Source: Arthrobotrys musiformis (taxonomy: Eukaryota; Ascomycota; Orbiliomycetes; Orbiliales; Orbiliaceae). Taken from it: a stretch of DNA of 64,000 bases. This document shows, piece by piece, positions 12,158-23,242 of the stretch. The position numbers and the translations under genes are program-made. The notes beneath the pieces were generated by a model that did no database searches, was not told the origin of the DNA, and saw only the letters and a program-made list of their open reading frames with translations. How positions within the stretch are numbered: position 1 is the first letter of the stretch; the number at the start of each line of letters is the position of its first letter. The stretch spans positions 3,348,001 to 3,412,000 of the forward strand of contig JAVHJL010000006.1 of assembly GCA_036971715.1 (NCBI GenBank), in the 5' to 3' direction.

Positions 12158-13815
12158 ATGGCTTTCTTCACTTCTCTTTCTTCTGCTTTTCGTTTTGTTC
12201 CCTCCCCCATGGCCCTTTATACCCTCGTTTCCTTTTCTGTTTTAATCTCTGCTTTTCCTCTTCCTGTAACTGTCGAGTCCTCTGATTTTGTTGTTTTTGT
12301 TTCGTTTTTTGTTTGCTTTCTTCGTTTTGTTTCTGCTTTTTGTATTTTCCGTTCGTTATTTCCTGTTTCCCCCGGCCTTGGCGCCGATTTCAGTCTTGTA
12401 GCGGTAATTTGCCGCATTTTCCTTTTCGTTTTTTCGATCCTGTCTGGGCCTGCACAGGGCAAGGTAGTCGGAGCTACCTACTTCTTGGAGCCGACGCACC
12501 CCCGAAGCGTCGTCTATCGCAATTGGGAACCGCAAGGGTCATTCGCGACGAAGGGTCGCGAGGTAAGTTTTCCTTGAAACTTACTGGAGAAGTGTCGATG
12601 TTTCTAACAAAATTCTCTTTGCAGACCATCAACTTGCCGGACACCGTTTGGAGGTCGTCCCTCCACCAGCTCACACCCCAAGGGAGGACACTCAAGGGGA
12701 TGGAGGTGGCCGCCATGGCCCTATTTATCATGGCCACTCTCCTCCCCGAGAGGTTCGGACGGATCTGTCGGGTGGTAAGTTTCACTCCTTTTATCCAATT
12801 TTCTGCTCTAGATCGGATTACTAACATATCAACCCCCCTACAGATCTCTGGCCTGGCTTGGAAGTTCGTTGCTACCGGTTGGCAACGACTCCCTCTTCCC
12901 AAGCTACCAGCCAGGCAGAGACCACGGGCACCTACCGTCCAACGTCGTCCTACTGGCCCAGGCCCACTGGAGCGATTCGTCGCTCCAGTCGTCCAAGAAA
13001 CCCTGGCCTGGGTTCACGAAAAGGACCTCGTTGGACACATGGTAGGTCTGTCGGTTGCCCTGTTGCTTGCTCTCCACATCCTCTCCTTCTACCTGGGAGA
13101 AGGTGTCCTCGTCTTAAAGAGGGCATCGCAGCGGGTAGCCGACGGCCGCTGGACACCACTACTCAATAGGTTCCGGCGGCCACTGCCCGTGGGGGGCCGT
13201 AAGGCAATGGGAGAGGAAAGCGAGGAGAGCATTGACTCTCCGCCCTTGCCTCTCCCTGTCGGGCCGGCTTCAGCAGACCACCAGCTGGAACCGGCCCACA
13301 CCGTCGAGTCGTGGGAGGAACTCATCGAGGAGACCAGGTGCAAATATCCCTGGCGGTTGACGGTGTTGGAGACACCCTTGTACCCCCGGCAATACTACTA
13401 CCCGCCGGAGTACAGGGTCCTCCTCCCGCCACAGGCCGCTGTCTGGTCTCCTCCCTCCCACACCGCCGAGACGGTGATACGGTCCCCCCCGACAACTGGG
13501 CCCCCAGCGGTACACATCACCGCTCCACCACAGACCCCATCGGCTCCGCCAGCCCCAGCTCCTGAACCGGAGTTTGAACCGGAGCCGATGGAGGTCGATC
13601 CTCCGGGGGCCCAGTTGTCCGTCCCAACTTTCGCCGTCCCCACCTCCTCCTTTGCCTTCGCCTTCGCCGCCCCCACCACCGCTCTTCCCCCCCCTCCCCC
13701 TCCTACTCTTCCTCCTCCGCCCCCTCCCCTTCCTCTTGTCGTCCTCGGCACTCACGCCCCCGCCGTGGACGACATCGCTCACCTTGCTCCTTCATCTAAG
13801 AAGAGCAAGGTGTAG
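12158..13815 (+). CDS. Unknown proline-rich protein with hydrophobic segments
   Basis: No family recognised. The model has three exons: 12158-12562, 12625-12774 and 12844-13815. The two introns (62 and 69 nt) have textbook GTAAGT donors, CTAAC branch sites and CAG acceptors, which is strong support for the middle and 3' exons. The product is about 508 residues. Residues 1-110 are strongly hydrophobic and Phe-rich, and this part may really be leader sequence. Two hydrophobic stretches follow (MALFIMATLL, and VALLLALHILSFYL). The C-terminal third is very Pro-rich (runs of 6-8 Pro) and ends in a basic KKSKV-like tail. The start is uncertain: an in-frame ATG at about 12,700 would give a shorter protein. 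The whole transcript region is pyrimidine-rich on the plus strand, unlike its neighbours. Confidence 0.5.
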
Positions 13816-14115
13816 AGGAAGAGGAGGGTTCTCTCTCTTCTCTCCTCTCCTCTCTCCTTTCCTCCATGGTGGTGGGGTTCCATTCCCTCGGTTCCCTCAA
13901 CATCAACGGCGACCAAAAAACCCCCTCGCTCGGCTCCAAAAGGGAGGTCTCCATTACCTTCCCTGTGCACCCTTCTTTTTGTACATATGTTTTTTTTCCT
14001 TTCTTGTACATGTTTCCTTTTTGTTTCTTGTACATATCTTCTTGTTTTCCTGTTATTGTTACCTGTTTCTGTTGTCTGCTTTTGTTTGGTTTCGTTTTGT
14101 ACGTTTTGTTTTGCT

Positions 14116-14189
14116 TGCTCTGTTCTGCATGCTCTGTTCTGTTCTGCGTGCTCTGTTCTGTTCTGCGTGTCCTGTTCTGCGTGTTCTGT
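14116..14189 (+). repeat. TGCTCTGTTCTG-type tandem array
   Basis: Imperfect copies of a 12-17 bp unit built from TGCTCTG, TTCTG and TTCTGCGTG fill this stretch. It lies about 300 bp past the stop codon of the upstream gene, probably in its 3' flank. Confidence 0.75.
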
Positions 14190-14230
14190 TATTCTTTTAT
14201 TGTATCTGTCTTTGATTTTACTCTGCTTTT

Positions 14231-14292
14231 CTTGCATTTCTTGCATTTCTTGCATTTCTTGCTTACTTGCTTTACTTGCTTTACTTGCTTTT
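14231..14292 (+). repeat. CTTGCATTT 9-bp tandem array
   Basis: Four perfect copies of CTTGCATTT are followed by three degenerate CTTGCTTTA-type copies. This is a second minisatellite in the same pyrimidine-rich block. Confidence 0.8.
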
Positions 14293-15100
14293 TAGTTTGT
14301 TTTCGATTTGCTTTCGCTCTGCTTTCGCTTGCTGGTACTTTGTTTCTGCTCTGCTTTTGATCTGCTTTTACTTTGCTTTATTCTGTTAATATTTGGTTGT
14401 TACGCTCTGCTCTGCTTTGACTTCTTATAGTTAGTTCTAACCTGTATCACCTCCTCGCCCCTGTACATTTATTGTTAATATTTATTAATTTTTTCGTTAT
14501 TCCAGCTATAATATTGTTATTTATACCTTTCTGATAGTTTTTATAATCGGCGCCGCCGTCGTGGTTGCTGCTTCCTTTAAGTTTCTCCACGAAGTTCGCA
14601 CTTTTTGGTATTACCTAGTCTCGTACGCAGGCTAGCCTCCCATAGCTGCCCGCGTATTACGTTCCCCTTATTGTGCCTGTATTACTACGGCTCTCTCATC
14701 AATATGGTTATCCAGCCGGCGGGAAACGATGATGATGCAGCTGGTGGATTCCTGTAAAATTAATATCGTGATGTGCATATTTTGAAATCATACTCGCGGG
14801 TCGCGAACCAATCATGAGTACACTACATAAATAAGCCCCGGGATTGGTATTCGGGGGCGTTATCGATAAAGATACCGGTATATACTAGCTTCAGTGTTTT
14901 GATTGAGCGAAGAGCGACTTAATATAAGTAAGGATAGATTTATTGTGTCAAGCTGCTAGCTTCCTGCACAAAACTCAAAGTGCCAACTGTCCGCCCCTCT
15001 CGTCATTAGCTACCCATTCTAACATCTCGGAATAGATACCAAGATTTAAATTGTTGCGCGGCCACAGACTGTCCGCAGCCGTCAAAACTATGTACTAAAA

Positions 15101-16378
15101 TTAACGCAGGAACTCCCAACTATTGTATTCGTCCACAATGCTCTTGCGTCTCACACTCTCGGACTCAATTGGTCCTCCCTCGTTGGTATCGATATCCATT
15201 TCTTTAGCATCTATTACAGCACTCATTCTTCGATACGCGAACGAATTCGTGCTAGTGCATTTCTTTTGCCATTCCTCCTGCAAAACTATTTTCCAGTCGC
15301 TCATGAATAATTGCTTGAACCCCTCACTACTCCCCAGGGTGGCACATACGAACCCCAGGAGGTAGGCTTCGGCAAATTTCCAGAGTTGTGGGTGGGGCTT
15401 GAAAGACTTCTGAAGGGAGTTGTAATAATGGAGTGCCTCTTCTATTACGGTCCTGGAAACTTGCAACTTGCTGTGGTGGGCGTTGCAAGCTGCCGTGATC
15501 GTCGATATCTATATATTTTCGGATTTGTGTTAGGAATATACTACGACCTTTCGTTGGGAGTCGAGTCAAAGTGGACTTACGGCTCTCGTGAACCCCACAA
15601 AGTCTTCCGCCACAGGGAGATATATTTCTCCGTACTCCTCTTCGTCGAATTCTCCTACCGGGAAAATCCAGTTTGGGAGGATTTTTAGGAGCGATTCCAA
15701 GTTGAATTTCTCGGAGTGGATGTTTGGCACACACTCGCTGTGTCGGCGGCTTTTAGACGAGTTCGTCGACCGGGTCTTGACGAGGCTGTGGATAACACTT
15801 TCCATGAAAGCTAGTTGCACTCTTGTCTGTGAAATGCTCCCAAACCCTGAGCCTTTGGCAAGGCAGCCTGATTGCCTCGGGGATGAAGGCGGGGATATCT
15901 CCTTAGGATCGGCAGATATAAACCCTGCCTCCTCGGCAAGGTACTTTATAAACCCGTTATCCACCACAGAAGAAGTATTCATCGCGTTGAAAGCCGGCCC
16001 ACTAGCCATATAACTTCTCAACTTCTCAAACTCTCGAATGGCATCTTTATCCGAAAGTAAAAGTTGGAAAAGGGCCGTTTTCACACAGATATCGACTTGA
16101 AGGTCGTAGTTGTGGAGGGGGAAAAGGTATCCAGTCAGATCTGTGAAAACTTTGACGAGGTCGAAGGCCTTGGTGAGGTTTGGCGGTGTTAGCTTTGCTC
16201 GGGTCTCGATCCTTTGGCAGGCTGCTGCATAGATCATGCCCCGGAGACGATCTGTGGGCGGGTCTGGGTAGTCTGGGGCCTTTGAAGGACTGGGGCAAAG
16301 CCGCAAAAGAAGGTTCATGATTTGATGACGGGGATGGAACGACAAAGTTGGGCTGGGGAGAGGTGAACTGGATTGCAT
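15101..16378 (-). CDS. Unknown two-exon protein
   Basis: No domain is recognised, but the model is good. Exon 1 is 16378-15581 (266 residues). A 72-nt intron runs 15580-15509, GTAAGT to ATATAG, phase 0, with a TCCTAAC branch site. Exon 2 is 15508-15101 (135 residues). Splicing yields the join FTRA-ISTITAACNAHHSKLQ, which restores a helical stretch just ahead of VSRTVIEEAL. The 401-residue product has no signal peptide or obvious membrane segment. It alternates predicted helices, has a Ser/Arg-rich linker near residue 200, and has an acidic region (EFDEEEYGEIY) just before the splice. A second ATG (MNLLLRL) 20 codons in could be the real start. It could be a cytosolic protein of a lineage-specific family. 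Confidence 0.7.
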
Positions 16379-18784
16379 TTTGAACTTGCAGTAGCGTTAC
16401 AACGTCGAAACGTCCTCGAGACGTGAGACCAGCTGTGCCTGATATTTTGCAGAATAATACGCGAATAAATCTGCGCCGATGCTATAATTTAAAGCATCTA
16501 CGAGACTCTGGGCGGAAGGTATAGTCGTATACGTATCCTTGAGGTATTTAGAAATAATCTCTTCAAAGACTGATCCTACTGAATTTATAGGCGTGAGGGC
16601 CGGCTCTGCATCTGATGGCTGGGAATTCTACCATATTTGAGGCGAGGAGGTCTAGTTAGAACTCGAGCCATGAGTGGCATATATTCATTCACCCGCCCTA
16701 CTAGTGTGTCAGACCAAATAGTTAAGTTGAATGTTGGGGTGGAAAGGAATCCAAAACATATTACAACGGTGATTCTTTCATACAATGTACCCCATCAAAG
16801 CCGCACGGCGTGTCCATGACAAAGGTCGCTGTTCGGTTTTTCGTGGAGAGGCGAGTGCTCGATCGTGTCTCAGAAAAAGTTGGAGCTGCAAGGCCGGTGT
16901 TTGTCAACGCCGATTACAACTTTGCATTTATGAGAATAATTTCCATGTATATGTGTACCGTTTTGCGGTGGGAATCGAGATGGTGGGCACCCTTCTTGAC
17001 AAGATCTTAAGGCCTCGTTCCAACAATACGCAACAAAGTGAGTGTTAGGCGAGTGCCAACGGGAAGGGTAGGTCTGTGTGGGGAAGGGACGTATTTCAGG
17101 AAATCTGTTCCGCAGCTAGCTTATATTGGAATATATATTAAGCTGCTCGCTCGATCGCGATCGAGGATTATGCGTATGTGATCTATATTATATTATAATC
17201 TGTTATGTTGATGTGGGCTGTAAGTTTTATCTACAATTAATCGTAAGGGAAATTCATCTCGGATGTTACATGTGACGTCGGACGCGCATGCGACTCTACG
17301 GAAGGAACAGGATCCTCAGCTGGAAAATAATAACGTCTATATAGGCCTATAGCTCTTGTTATTGATCCTCGGCTTCTCTTGGCAATTGCATATTGGTGTT
17401 GCCGTCAAATATGAATACGACGTAGTATCGATTAATTTGTACTGAGCATGACTCTTGCAATAAAAGTTGGAGGCACAAATCAACTTCCCACCGAGGAAGT
17501 CCGAAGTTAACTCTGGTGGCAAGGGTCGAATGGAAGTTGGACCCAGGAATATTTTCGGTAGCCGGATTTTGAATTTAATCAATTCCAGGTTATCCGGCCT
17601 TTGCTGATCTCTTGGCGCACCACGTATAGATGCGCATGTGAATGAACATGTGCATGGTATTGGAACGGGGGAATCGAACGTAACGACGTTGCCCTACCTA
17701 CTAGGTACCTTCGAAGATCTATATTATGTTGGACACTAAAAGTTAACGCTCTGCGTGGTCTCCAGGCTGTTCTAGTGTCGAGACTGCGTGGTCTTGTGAT
17801 ATACCCGGGGATTTGTAAAGCAGGGTGGCGGGGTGTTTCATCTCCATGTCCGCGTCCGGATCTATGCAGTATACGGGTAGGAGGTGTACCCCCGGACACC
17901 ACTCTGTACACGTGGTGCATGGGGCCCAGGGATGACATCGTATACCGTCTTGCAATGTTGAGTACTAAGGACTACATGTCGGGTATATACCTACTAATAT
18001 AAAGGGCTAAATCTGGGAACGAGACCAGGGTAAATCTAGAATCCTCCGGCCAGGCTGGCGTTCCTTTGAAGCGTGGTGGAGCTACTCTTCCTCCATCTTC
18101 CCACAAGATCTTAAGAGATTTTATAGATTCAAAACAAGGCTGTGTGCAACCATGAATGCCACACTGCGGGCCGTGCCGGCAGGCTGAGTGGGCCTTATAA
18201 TATAATATTGTATACTTGCCAAAGTAGGTAATTACTTACTTGGGGGGGGGGGGGGGGGGGGGGGGGAGAACAGGGGCCAGGAGGGCATCACTATGCGAAA
18301 GGCTTCGTCAACATTATCGCTGCAGATGCAACAATATCAATCTTCGTCTCTTCTCCATACTCCTCAGATCCTGGAATATGATCATCAACCATCCCTACAG
18401 CTTCAACCTTTTAAGCCCCTGTACCTCTCCCCGCCCACCAGCTCCCTGCAAGCGCTGACCGTCCGATTGCCTTTAATACTTGTCAAGGCTTTGGAAACGC
18501 GGCTGCTGCTTTTCCCGCCTGGATCCTCCTCGAAAGCAAACTTGCCGTGCCACAGACCAGACCAATTTTGATAGGCCCGCGAGCCACAGATACTTTAGGC
18601 CTCGTTTGGGGTTTTCCTTGGGAATCCCCTTTTATACCACCCTCGTGCTTTCTATTTCGAAATTTCCCTATACCGGTAAGAATATACTAAGATCCACCTA
18701 TCGCACTATCTCTCAAAATATCCAGAATTTCGATCAATATATATCACCAAGCGGTGCACACCCTGTTTTTGTTCGCTAAAAACC
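16379..18784. other. Gene-free spacer between divergent genes
   Basis: It separates two divergent unknown genes. Apart from a 25-G homopolymer at 18242-18266 and short palindromic AT words, I see no coding or RNA signal. The region just upstream of 18785 is a plausible promoter and leader. Confidence 0.5.
18242..18266 (+). repeat. Homopolymer of 25 G
   Basis: Twenty-five consecutive G residues stand alone in intergenic sequence, about 520 bp upstream of the gene at 18785. The count may be inexact in any assembly. As DNA it could form G-quadruplex structures. Confidence 0.85.
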
Positions 18785-20704
18785 ATGCGTACGATTAGGT
18801 TAACCCGACCAATTCCCGCGATGGGTGACTCCTCGAAAGGTCATAAAGGCTCTCCATCGAAGGGGCTTCCTAGTGTCCCGAAAGTGCCTTCGGAAGATGA
18901 TTCTACCGCCGAGCCACCCCTCCAAAACAAGGAGTCAGCTACTGGTATCGACGATGAAATTTCTCCCGAAGAACAACGCCGCATGGATCACCAATATCTG
19001 GCTCAACTCGATCAACAGTTCAAAAGTAGGATCCAACAACCTACATTAATTCTGCGAAATGGGGCGGGTGACCCCACTGGCAAGATTAAACCTATCGAAA
19101 AGAAACTTCGATTCGCCGACCCTGAGCCAAGCCCTGAACTTGAGGGGGCAGGGCCACTGCCACTCCACCCAAGTGTCTACAGACCATTCGACCCAGAAGA
19201 CCATCCCCCTCGGATAAATGACTTTGAGACTCTTGAGAAAAGGCTGCTCAGGCTCGGGCTCACCTGTACCTTCCCTCCCACTTCGTTTAATTGCCCGGTG
19301 GGGAACCCGGAATGGTCTCTGAAGTCGATTACGAATTCTCGCTATATCGACGGCGTGAGCCCTCGAGCTGTTGAGTACGAAGCTGAGTTCGTCTGGGCTA
19401 ACGGTAAACCTGCACCCACAAAATGGCTTACATTTGACAATATGAACTGGCCATGGGGTATTCGTGTCATGCGAATCTATCACCAGAGGCACATGTTCAA
19501 GCCCATGGACAAGAGGATACAAGACCCAAACGTGCTGAAAACTGAGGGGAAATGCGAGCGCTCGGAATGGTTCAACGGCAAGGACATCTACAAAGAGGAA
19601 CACATCTCGAAAGCCGTTTACTTTAGAACAAGATACGAGCAAATCGAGCTCTACGAGCAAACCGCCGCGATGGGAAGGAGCATGAGCCGAGGTCGAAGTG
19701 TTGAAAAGGCAGAAGCTGCTGACCGATCCTCGAAATCCCCACAGGGTGGAGTACGCTTAAAGCTGAAGGCCCATAGCCCCTCTCCCAACCCCCCCTCCCC
19801 CAAAAAACCAGAACTGGATGCCGGTATGATCGAGGTTTCGAGCGCTAGCGATGCTGATGTGAGCTATTCGGAAGGAGATGATCCCGACATGTTGGCTACT
19901 TTTCGTAAGGCCCTAGAGAATTTCAACACCCGAGCCAGTCCGATGGATCTCGAGGTAGACGCGGAAGACCAAAGTCGGGATATGGCAGAAAGGATTGATT
20001 ACGTCAGAACTTCACGAAATACTTCAGAAGAAAGCGAAAAACCTAAACTTGGTCAGCAGAGAGTCAACCAAGGGGGTGATGGAGACCAAGACGGTCAAGA
20101 AACTCCACTCACAATCCACCATCTTACACCCTCAAAATGGTCTCAAAAATTACCAACCAGTGCCCCGCCTGCCTCCGTTTCTGACATGTTGAATAAAATG
20201 GGAGTTCAAAAGCTTCTAGCCGACATTGTGGTTACGCCTCCAGCCCCGGCCCGCTATGAGAAGCCCCTTGCGAGAAAAAAGAGCTTGGGATCTTTAAAAG
20301 AAGTAGGGGGGAAAGAGAGAAACTTAGGCATGGCTGTGGAGGATGGAGGTGGAGGGGCCGGTGATGCTGGGCGGAGCACGATTGCTACTTCTGTGGACCC
20401 TTATTTCGACGCGGATACGGATGATGGGCCCGAATGCCTAGATACCTTAGCTAGCAAGAGAAGCAGGGAATCTAATAGTAGCCACAGAGGCGACTTGAAG
20501 CGAAGCAGGATTTTCGATCAAGGCGGGAAAATGGAAGGTGTCGAAGAAGGGAATCGATCTGAAGAGGATGAGGGCTACGACGCTGACGAGGAGGGAGCAA
20601 AGGGGCAGGATAATGAGGAGGATGATGAAAAAAAAGAAAGTGAAAACAATGATAGCGGTATGTCTGGCGGGAAAGACCCTGCAGGATATGGGGATCCTAA
20701 ATAG
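18785..20704 (+). CDS. Unknown protein with chromo-like segment and acidic tail
   Basis: A single open frame of 639 residues. A second Met follows at residue 13. Most of it is Ser/Pro/Glu-rich and probably disordered. A more ordered core at residues 140-240 contains the pattern ITNSRYIDG...VEYEAEFVW...KWLTF...IYHQRH. This follows the layout of a chromodomain (Ile/Arg start, Tyr, Trp, second Trp, terminal helix), although no family call is safe. A region at residues 310-335 is Arg/Ser/Lys-rich. Lys/Arg clusters near residue 560 (KRSRES, LKRSR) look like nuclear localisation signals. The last 70 residues are Asp/Glu-rich. It is convergent with the gene at 21182, which carries a similar segment. 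A chromatin-associated protein is a reasonable but unproven guess. Confidence 0.65.
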   Translation: MRTIRLTRPIPAMGDSSKGHKGSPSKGLPSVPKVPSEDDSTAEPPLQNKESATGIDDEISPEEQRRMDHQYLAQLDQQFKSRIQQPTLILRNGAGDPTGKIKPIEKKLRFADPEPSPELEGAGPLPLHPSVYRPFDPEDHPPRINDFETLEKRLLRLGLTCTFPPTSFNCPVGNPEWSLKSITNSRYIDGVSPRAVEYEAEFVWANGKPAPTKWLTFDNMNWPWGIRVMRIYHQRHMFKPMDKRIQDPNVLKTEGKCERSEWFNGKDIYKEEHISKAVYFRTRYEQIELYEQTAAMGRSMSRGRSVEKAEAADRSSKSPQGGVRLKLKAHSPSPNPPSPKKPELDAGMIEVSSASDADVSYSEGDDPDMLATFRKALENFNTRASPMDLEVDAEDQSRDMAERIDYVRTSRNTSEESEKPKLGQQRVNQGGDGDQDGQETPLTIHHLTPSKWSQKLPTSAPPASVSDMLNKMGVQKLLADIVVTPPAPARYEKPLARKKSLGSLKEVGGKERNLGMAVEDGGGGAGDAGRSTIATSVDPYFDADTDDGPECLDTLASKRSRESNSSHRGDLKRSRIFDQGGKMEGVEEGNRSEEDEGYDADEEGAKGQDNEEDDEKKESENNDSGMSGGKDPAGYGDPK

Positions 20705-21181
20705 TGGGGAAACAGGAGACCACTCTACCCCCAGCTCTGGCTTTCCGGGGTCTTTTTAGGTAACGCGCTACATTTTCTTGACTTTTAGATTCTCTACAAC
20801 TCTTCACTTCACTTGTTTGTCTGTTCCTTTTACTAGTATCCTAGGTCCTCCGAACTGGACTCTACCAACTCACACTAAGGGTTCAATTATCCTAACTCTT
20901 AAGATACTAGTACTGCATACCGGTATCAATCGATTCTTCCTATCTTTTTTTATTCTCGGTCACAAGATCCATAGGTTTACTGTTCGCTTGACAAAGTGAC
21001 GGTCAACTTCTTAGTTTCATTATGCTCTCCAGCCTTGACGATACCAATCCCCGTATGGTACACATATACAGCGTATGATAGGCCCGCCAGTGTTTAGATA
21101 GACACATGGAAAAGCAAAGACAATAAGTGCATAGAATTAAAGGGGTAACGTATAATCGAAAACGATGTAAACTAACAAGAG
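20705..21181. other. Short spacer between convergent stops
   Basis: It is the shared 3' flank of two convergent unknown genes. It is T-rich on the plus strand, with no coding signal and no clear terminator structure. Confidence 0.5.
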
Positions 21182-22444
21182 CTACTCGTTGCCAGGCTGG
21201 ACGCCAAAGTGGCCCCAGATGAGGCAACGGTACCAGCCGCGTGGGTCAAATGGCGGCCATGGGTACCGATTGATCTCCGTATGTTCGGCCGGAGACAGTC
21301 GGTACTTCATCTCCTCGACCCTGAGATCTTTGCTGACCCCGATGTGGCTGGAGTGCCAAACGCGAATACGGGTAACGACAGCCTTATGGATCGAGAAATC
21401 TTCGAAGATAAAGATCTCTTCGACGGCAGGGCAGTCTGGGAAGTATGAACTATTCCCGGACCACTTGTACAATAGGTGATACTCGCATTTGCGATTGTTT
21501 GGGTTCGTCCTTGTGTTTAAAACCTTAAAGATGAGCATGGTTGGTGCCACGACTTCGTCTGGTTGGGTGTCTTGAACCAAAATATGGACTGGAAGTTGGG
21601 GTGTTTGCTCGTGAGGTTGCTGATGCGGGGCAGCAGGAACATATTGAGGTGGCTTTGGAGGGACTGGTGGGGGGATTTCATCGTCCTTGTGGTGGAATAT
21701 GGCGCCGATGTTGCAGTAGGATGAGTTCCCGCTCCCAAAGGTAGCTGGGGCAGTCCCTAAGACTTCGGGTGAAGTGGCAGAGGGGCCCTCATTGGTGGAA
21801 TGGGGTACGGCCTGCAGGATGCCAACCTCACCAATATCATCCGTCTTAAGGGCTTTGGGGGGAATAGCAATCCTAGGTTTCCCGGTGATATCACTAGAAG
21901 TTGGGATAGTGGGCTCCTGACTGCCATTGTTGCTCTTTGTCTCCTCTTGAACTTGGGCATCAATGCTCCCTTGGTCCCCAGCATTTGCGGTTTCGAACGT
22001 CTCCGTTGAGGATCCTAGAGAGACGGAAGAGATTGGACCATCTGATGGTCCTTGTGTAGACATCTCGAGATGATGAGTACCGGAACTTTTTTTGATGGGC
22101 AGTTGGGGCTGCTTGCGATCTAACGCATCTTCTGCGAGCTTGGAGATTTTCATCGATTGCAACTGTTGTGAAACTGAAGAGGGAGAGGCTCCAGTCAAAA
22201 GAGTAGTTCTTATCTCTGGGCCTGACAAGACGGGTCCCCTAGAACTTCTGATGCTCTTGAGAAGGGCTGCCAAAGTTGGGGATGGTGACGACAAACGAGG
22301 ATATGAAGCCCAACGGCTCAGATTGTATGGCATATTGAGGGGCGTAGTATCAGCAGCAGAGGGGCGAAGAGATGGTAAAGACCGGCGGATTGACAAGGTG
22401 GAAGGTTTCGGTGGCCCCTTCGAGGGCTCTTGAAGCAGCTCCAT
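21182..22444 (-). CDS. Unknown protein with C-terminal chromo-like segment
   Basis: A 420-residue frame from the ATG at 22444 (MELLQEPSKG). The frame is open further upstream, but only through a non-ATG start. Residues 1-300 are Ser/Pro/Thr-rich and probably disordered, with a proline run at about 257-267. Residues 303-370 form the only ordered-looking part: IFKVLNTRTN...EYHLLYKWSG...EEIFIFEDF...RVWHSSH. Its order of Arg, Tyr, Trp and a closing helix resembles a chromodomain and the corresponding part of the convergent neighbour at 18785. The C-terminus is Trp/Pro-rich (RYPWPPFDPRGWYRCLIWGH) and ends in PGNE. No signal peptide is present. Function is unknown, and a nuclear role is inferred only from the chromo-like pattern. 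Confidence 0.6.
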   Translation of the reverse strand: MELLQEPSKGPPKPSTLSIRRSLPSLRPSAADTTPLNMPYNLSRWASYPRLSSPSPTLAALLKSIRSSRGPVLSGPEIRTTLLTGASPSSVSQQLQSMKISKLAEDALDRKQPQLPIKKSSGTHHLEMSTQGPSDGPISSVSLGSSTETFETANAGDQGSIDAQVQEETKSNNGSQEPTIPTSSDITGKPRIAIPPKALKTDDIGEVGILQAVPHSTNEGPSATSPEVLGTAPATFGSGNSSYCNIGAIFHHKDDEIPPPVPPKPPQYVPAAPHQQPHEQTPQLPVHILVQDTQPDEVVAPTMLIFKVLNTRTNPNNRKCEYHLLYKWSGNSSYFPDCPAVEEIFIFEDFSIHKAVVTRIRVWHSSHIGVSKDLRVEEMKYRLSPAEHTEINRYPWPPFDPRGWYRCLIWGHFGVQPGNE

Positions 22445-23242
22445 TGTTTTCTGGCAGGATGTTTTTGGACAATCGATGATGGATTGCGGAATAATGTTGG
22501 TGATGCTGCGTGGGAATCGATGGGGGTTGCGAGGCGTTTGTGGTATTCTGCAGAGTAGTGTGTTGCCCCTCCGCGTGCAGGCCAGCGCAGCGTTACACAC
22601 ATTTTACGAGGTCGACTCTAGATTCTAGTACGTAGAGATAAATTCTACATAGCATCTACATATGCTCTACCTATTCTACATCGTCTGGGGGATAGTGAGC
22701 CTCGAGCACCTAGATCCATGAATTCGGGCTTATTAACATGGCTGCAGTTAGCCAGGCGACTTCGCGAGTTTAATATTGATAGCATATGCATACGTACGGC
22801 TGGTCTCGTTTCCTGGCCAGCCTCACCCAGGGCCGGATGGTCCACATACGGCTTATTTTGGATGGTTCCATTATTATGGGTAGCCCGCTAGGCATGGGTG
22901 GGTACCTGGGTAGAAAGGTACCTTCAAGTTTGGTGGCGTAAGACGGTTATTTTCAGTGGCGCACGCGCATCATCAATTGCAATATTAATCAATTCTTTGT
23001 CTCGTACCTAGATCAATGCTATAAGTTCGTAAGTTTTAGATTCTTAGATTGATATTAATGGTAATATATTATAAATTAAAACTTCCATACAGATCTGACC
23101 CCAATCTCCAGACCTCGCAGGACCAAAATCGTAAATTAAAGCAATAACCCCGTGAACGTCTAGACTCCGCGATAGCCACCCTAGTCATACATGATTCATG
23201 GATATAATGGATATATAAACAACTGTATATAGCGAAAAAAAA
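22445..23242. other. Intergenic spacer
   Basis: It is the promoter side of the gene ending at 21182 and the 3' flank of the small secreted-protein gene. I see no further gene. Confidence 0.5.

Larger units (their letters stand above)
13816..15100. other. Pyrimidine-rich 3' flank with low-complexity repeats
   Basis: Downstream of the stop at 13815 the plus strand is dominated by TTTTG, TCTG and CTTGC words up to about 14,450, then becomes ordinary AT-rich sequence. It contains the two tandem arrays listed separately. Long frames on either strand here encode only low-complexity residues and are not accepted as genes. Confidence 0.55.

Noticed and set aside
13270..13782. Minus-strand glycine/arginine-rich frame
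   Set aside because: It mirrors the proline-rich exon on the plus strand, which has clear introns in the correct orientation.
13779..14255. Gln/Glu-rich minus-strand frame (MQEMQEM...)
   Set aside because: It is the reverse reading of the CTTGCATTT and TCTG arrays and overlaps the 3' flank of the gene before it.
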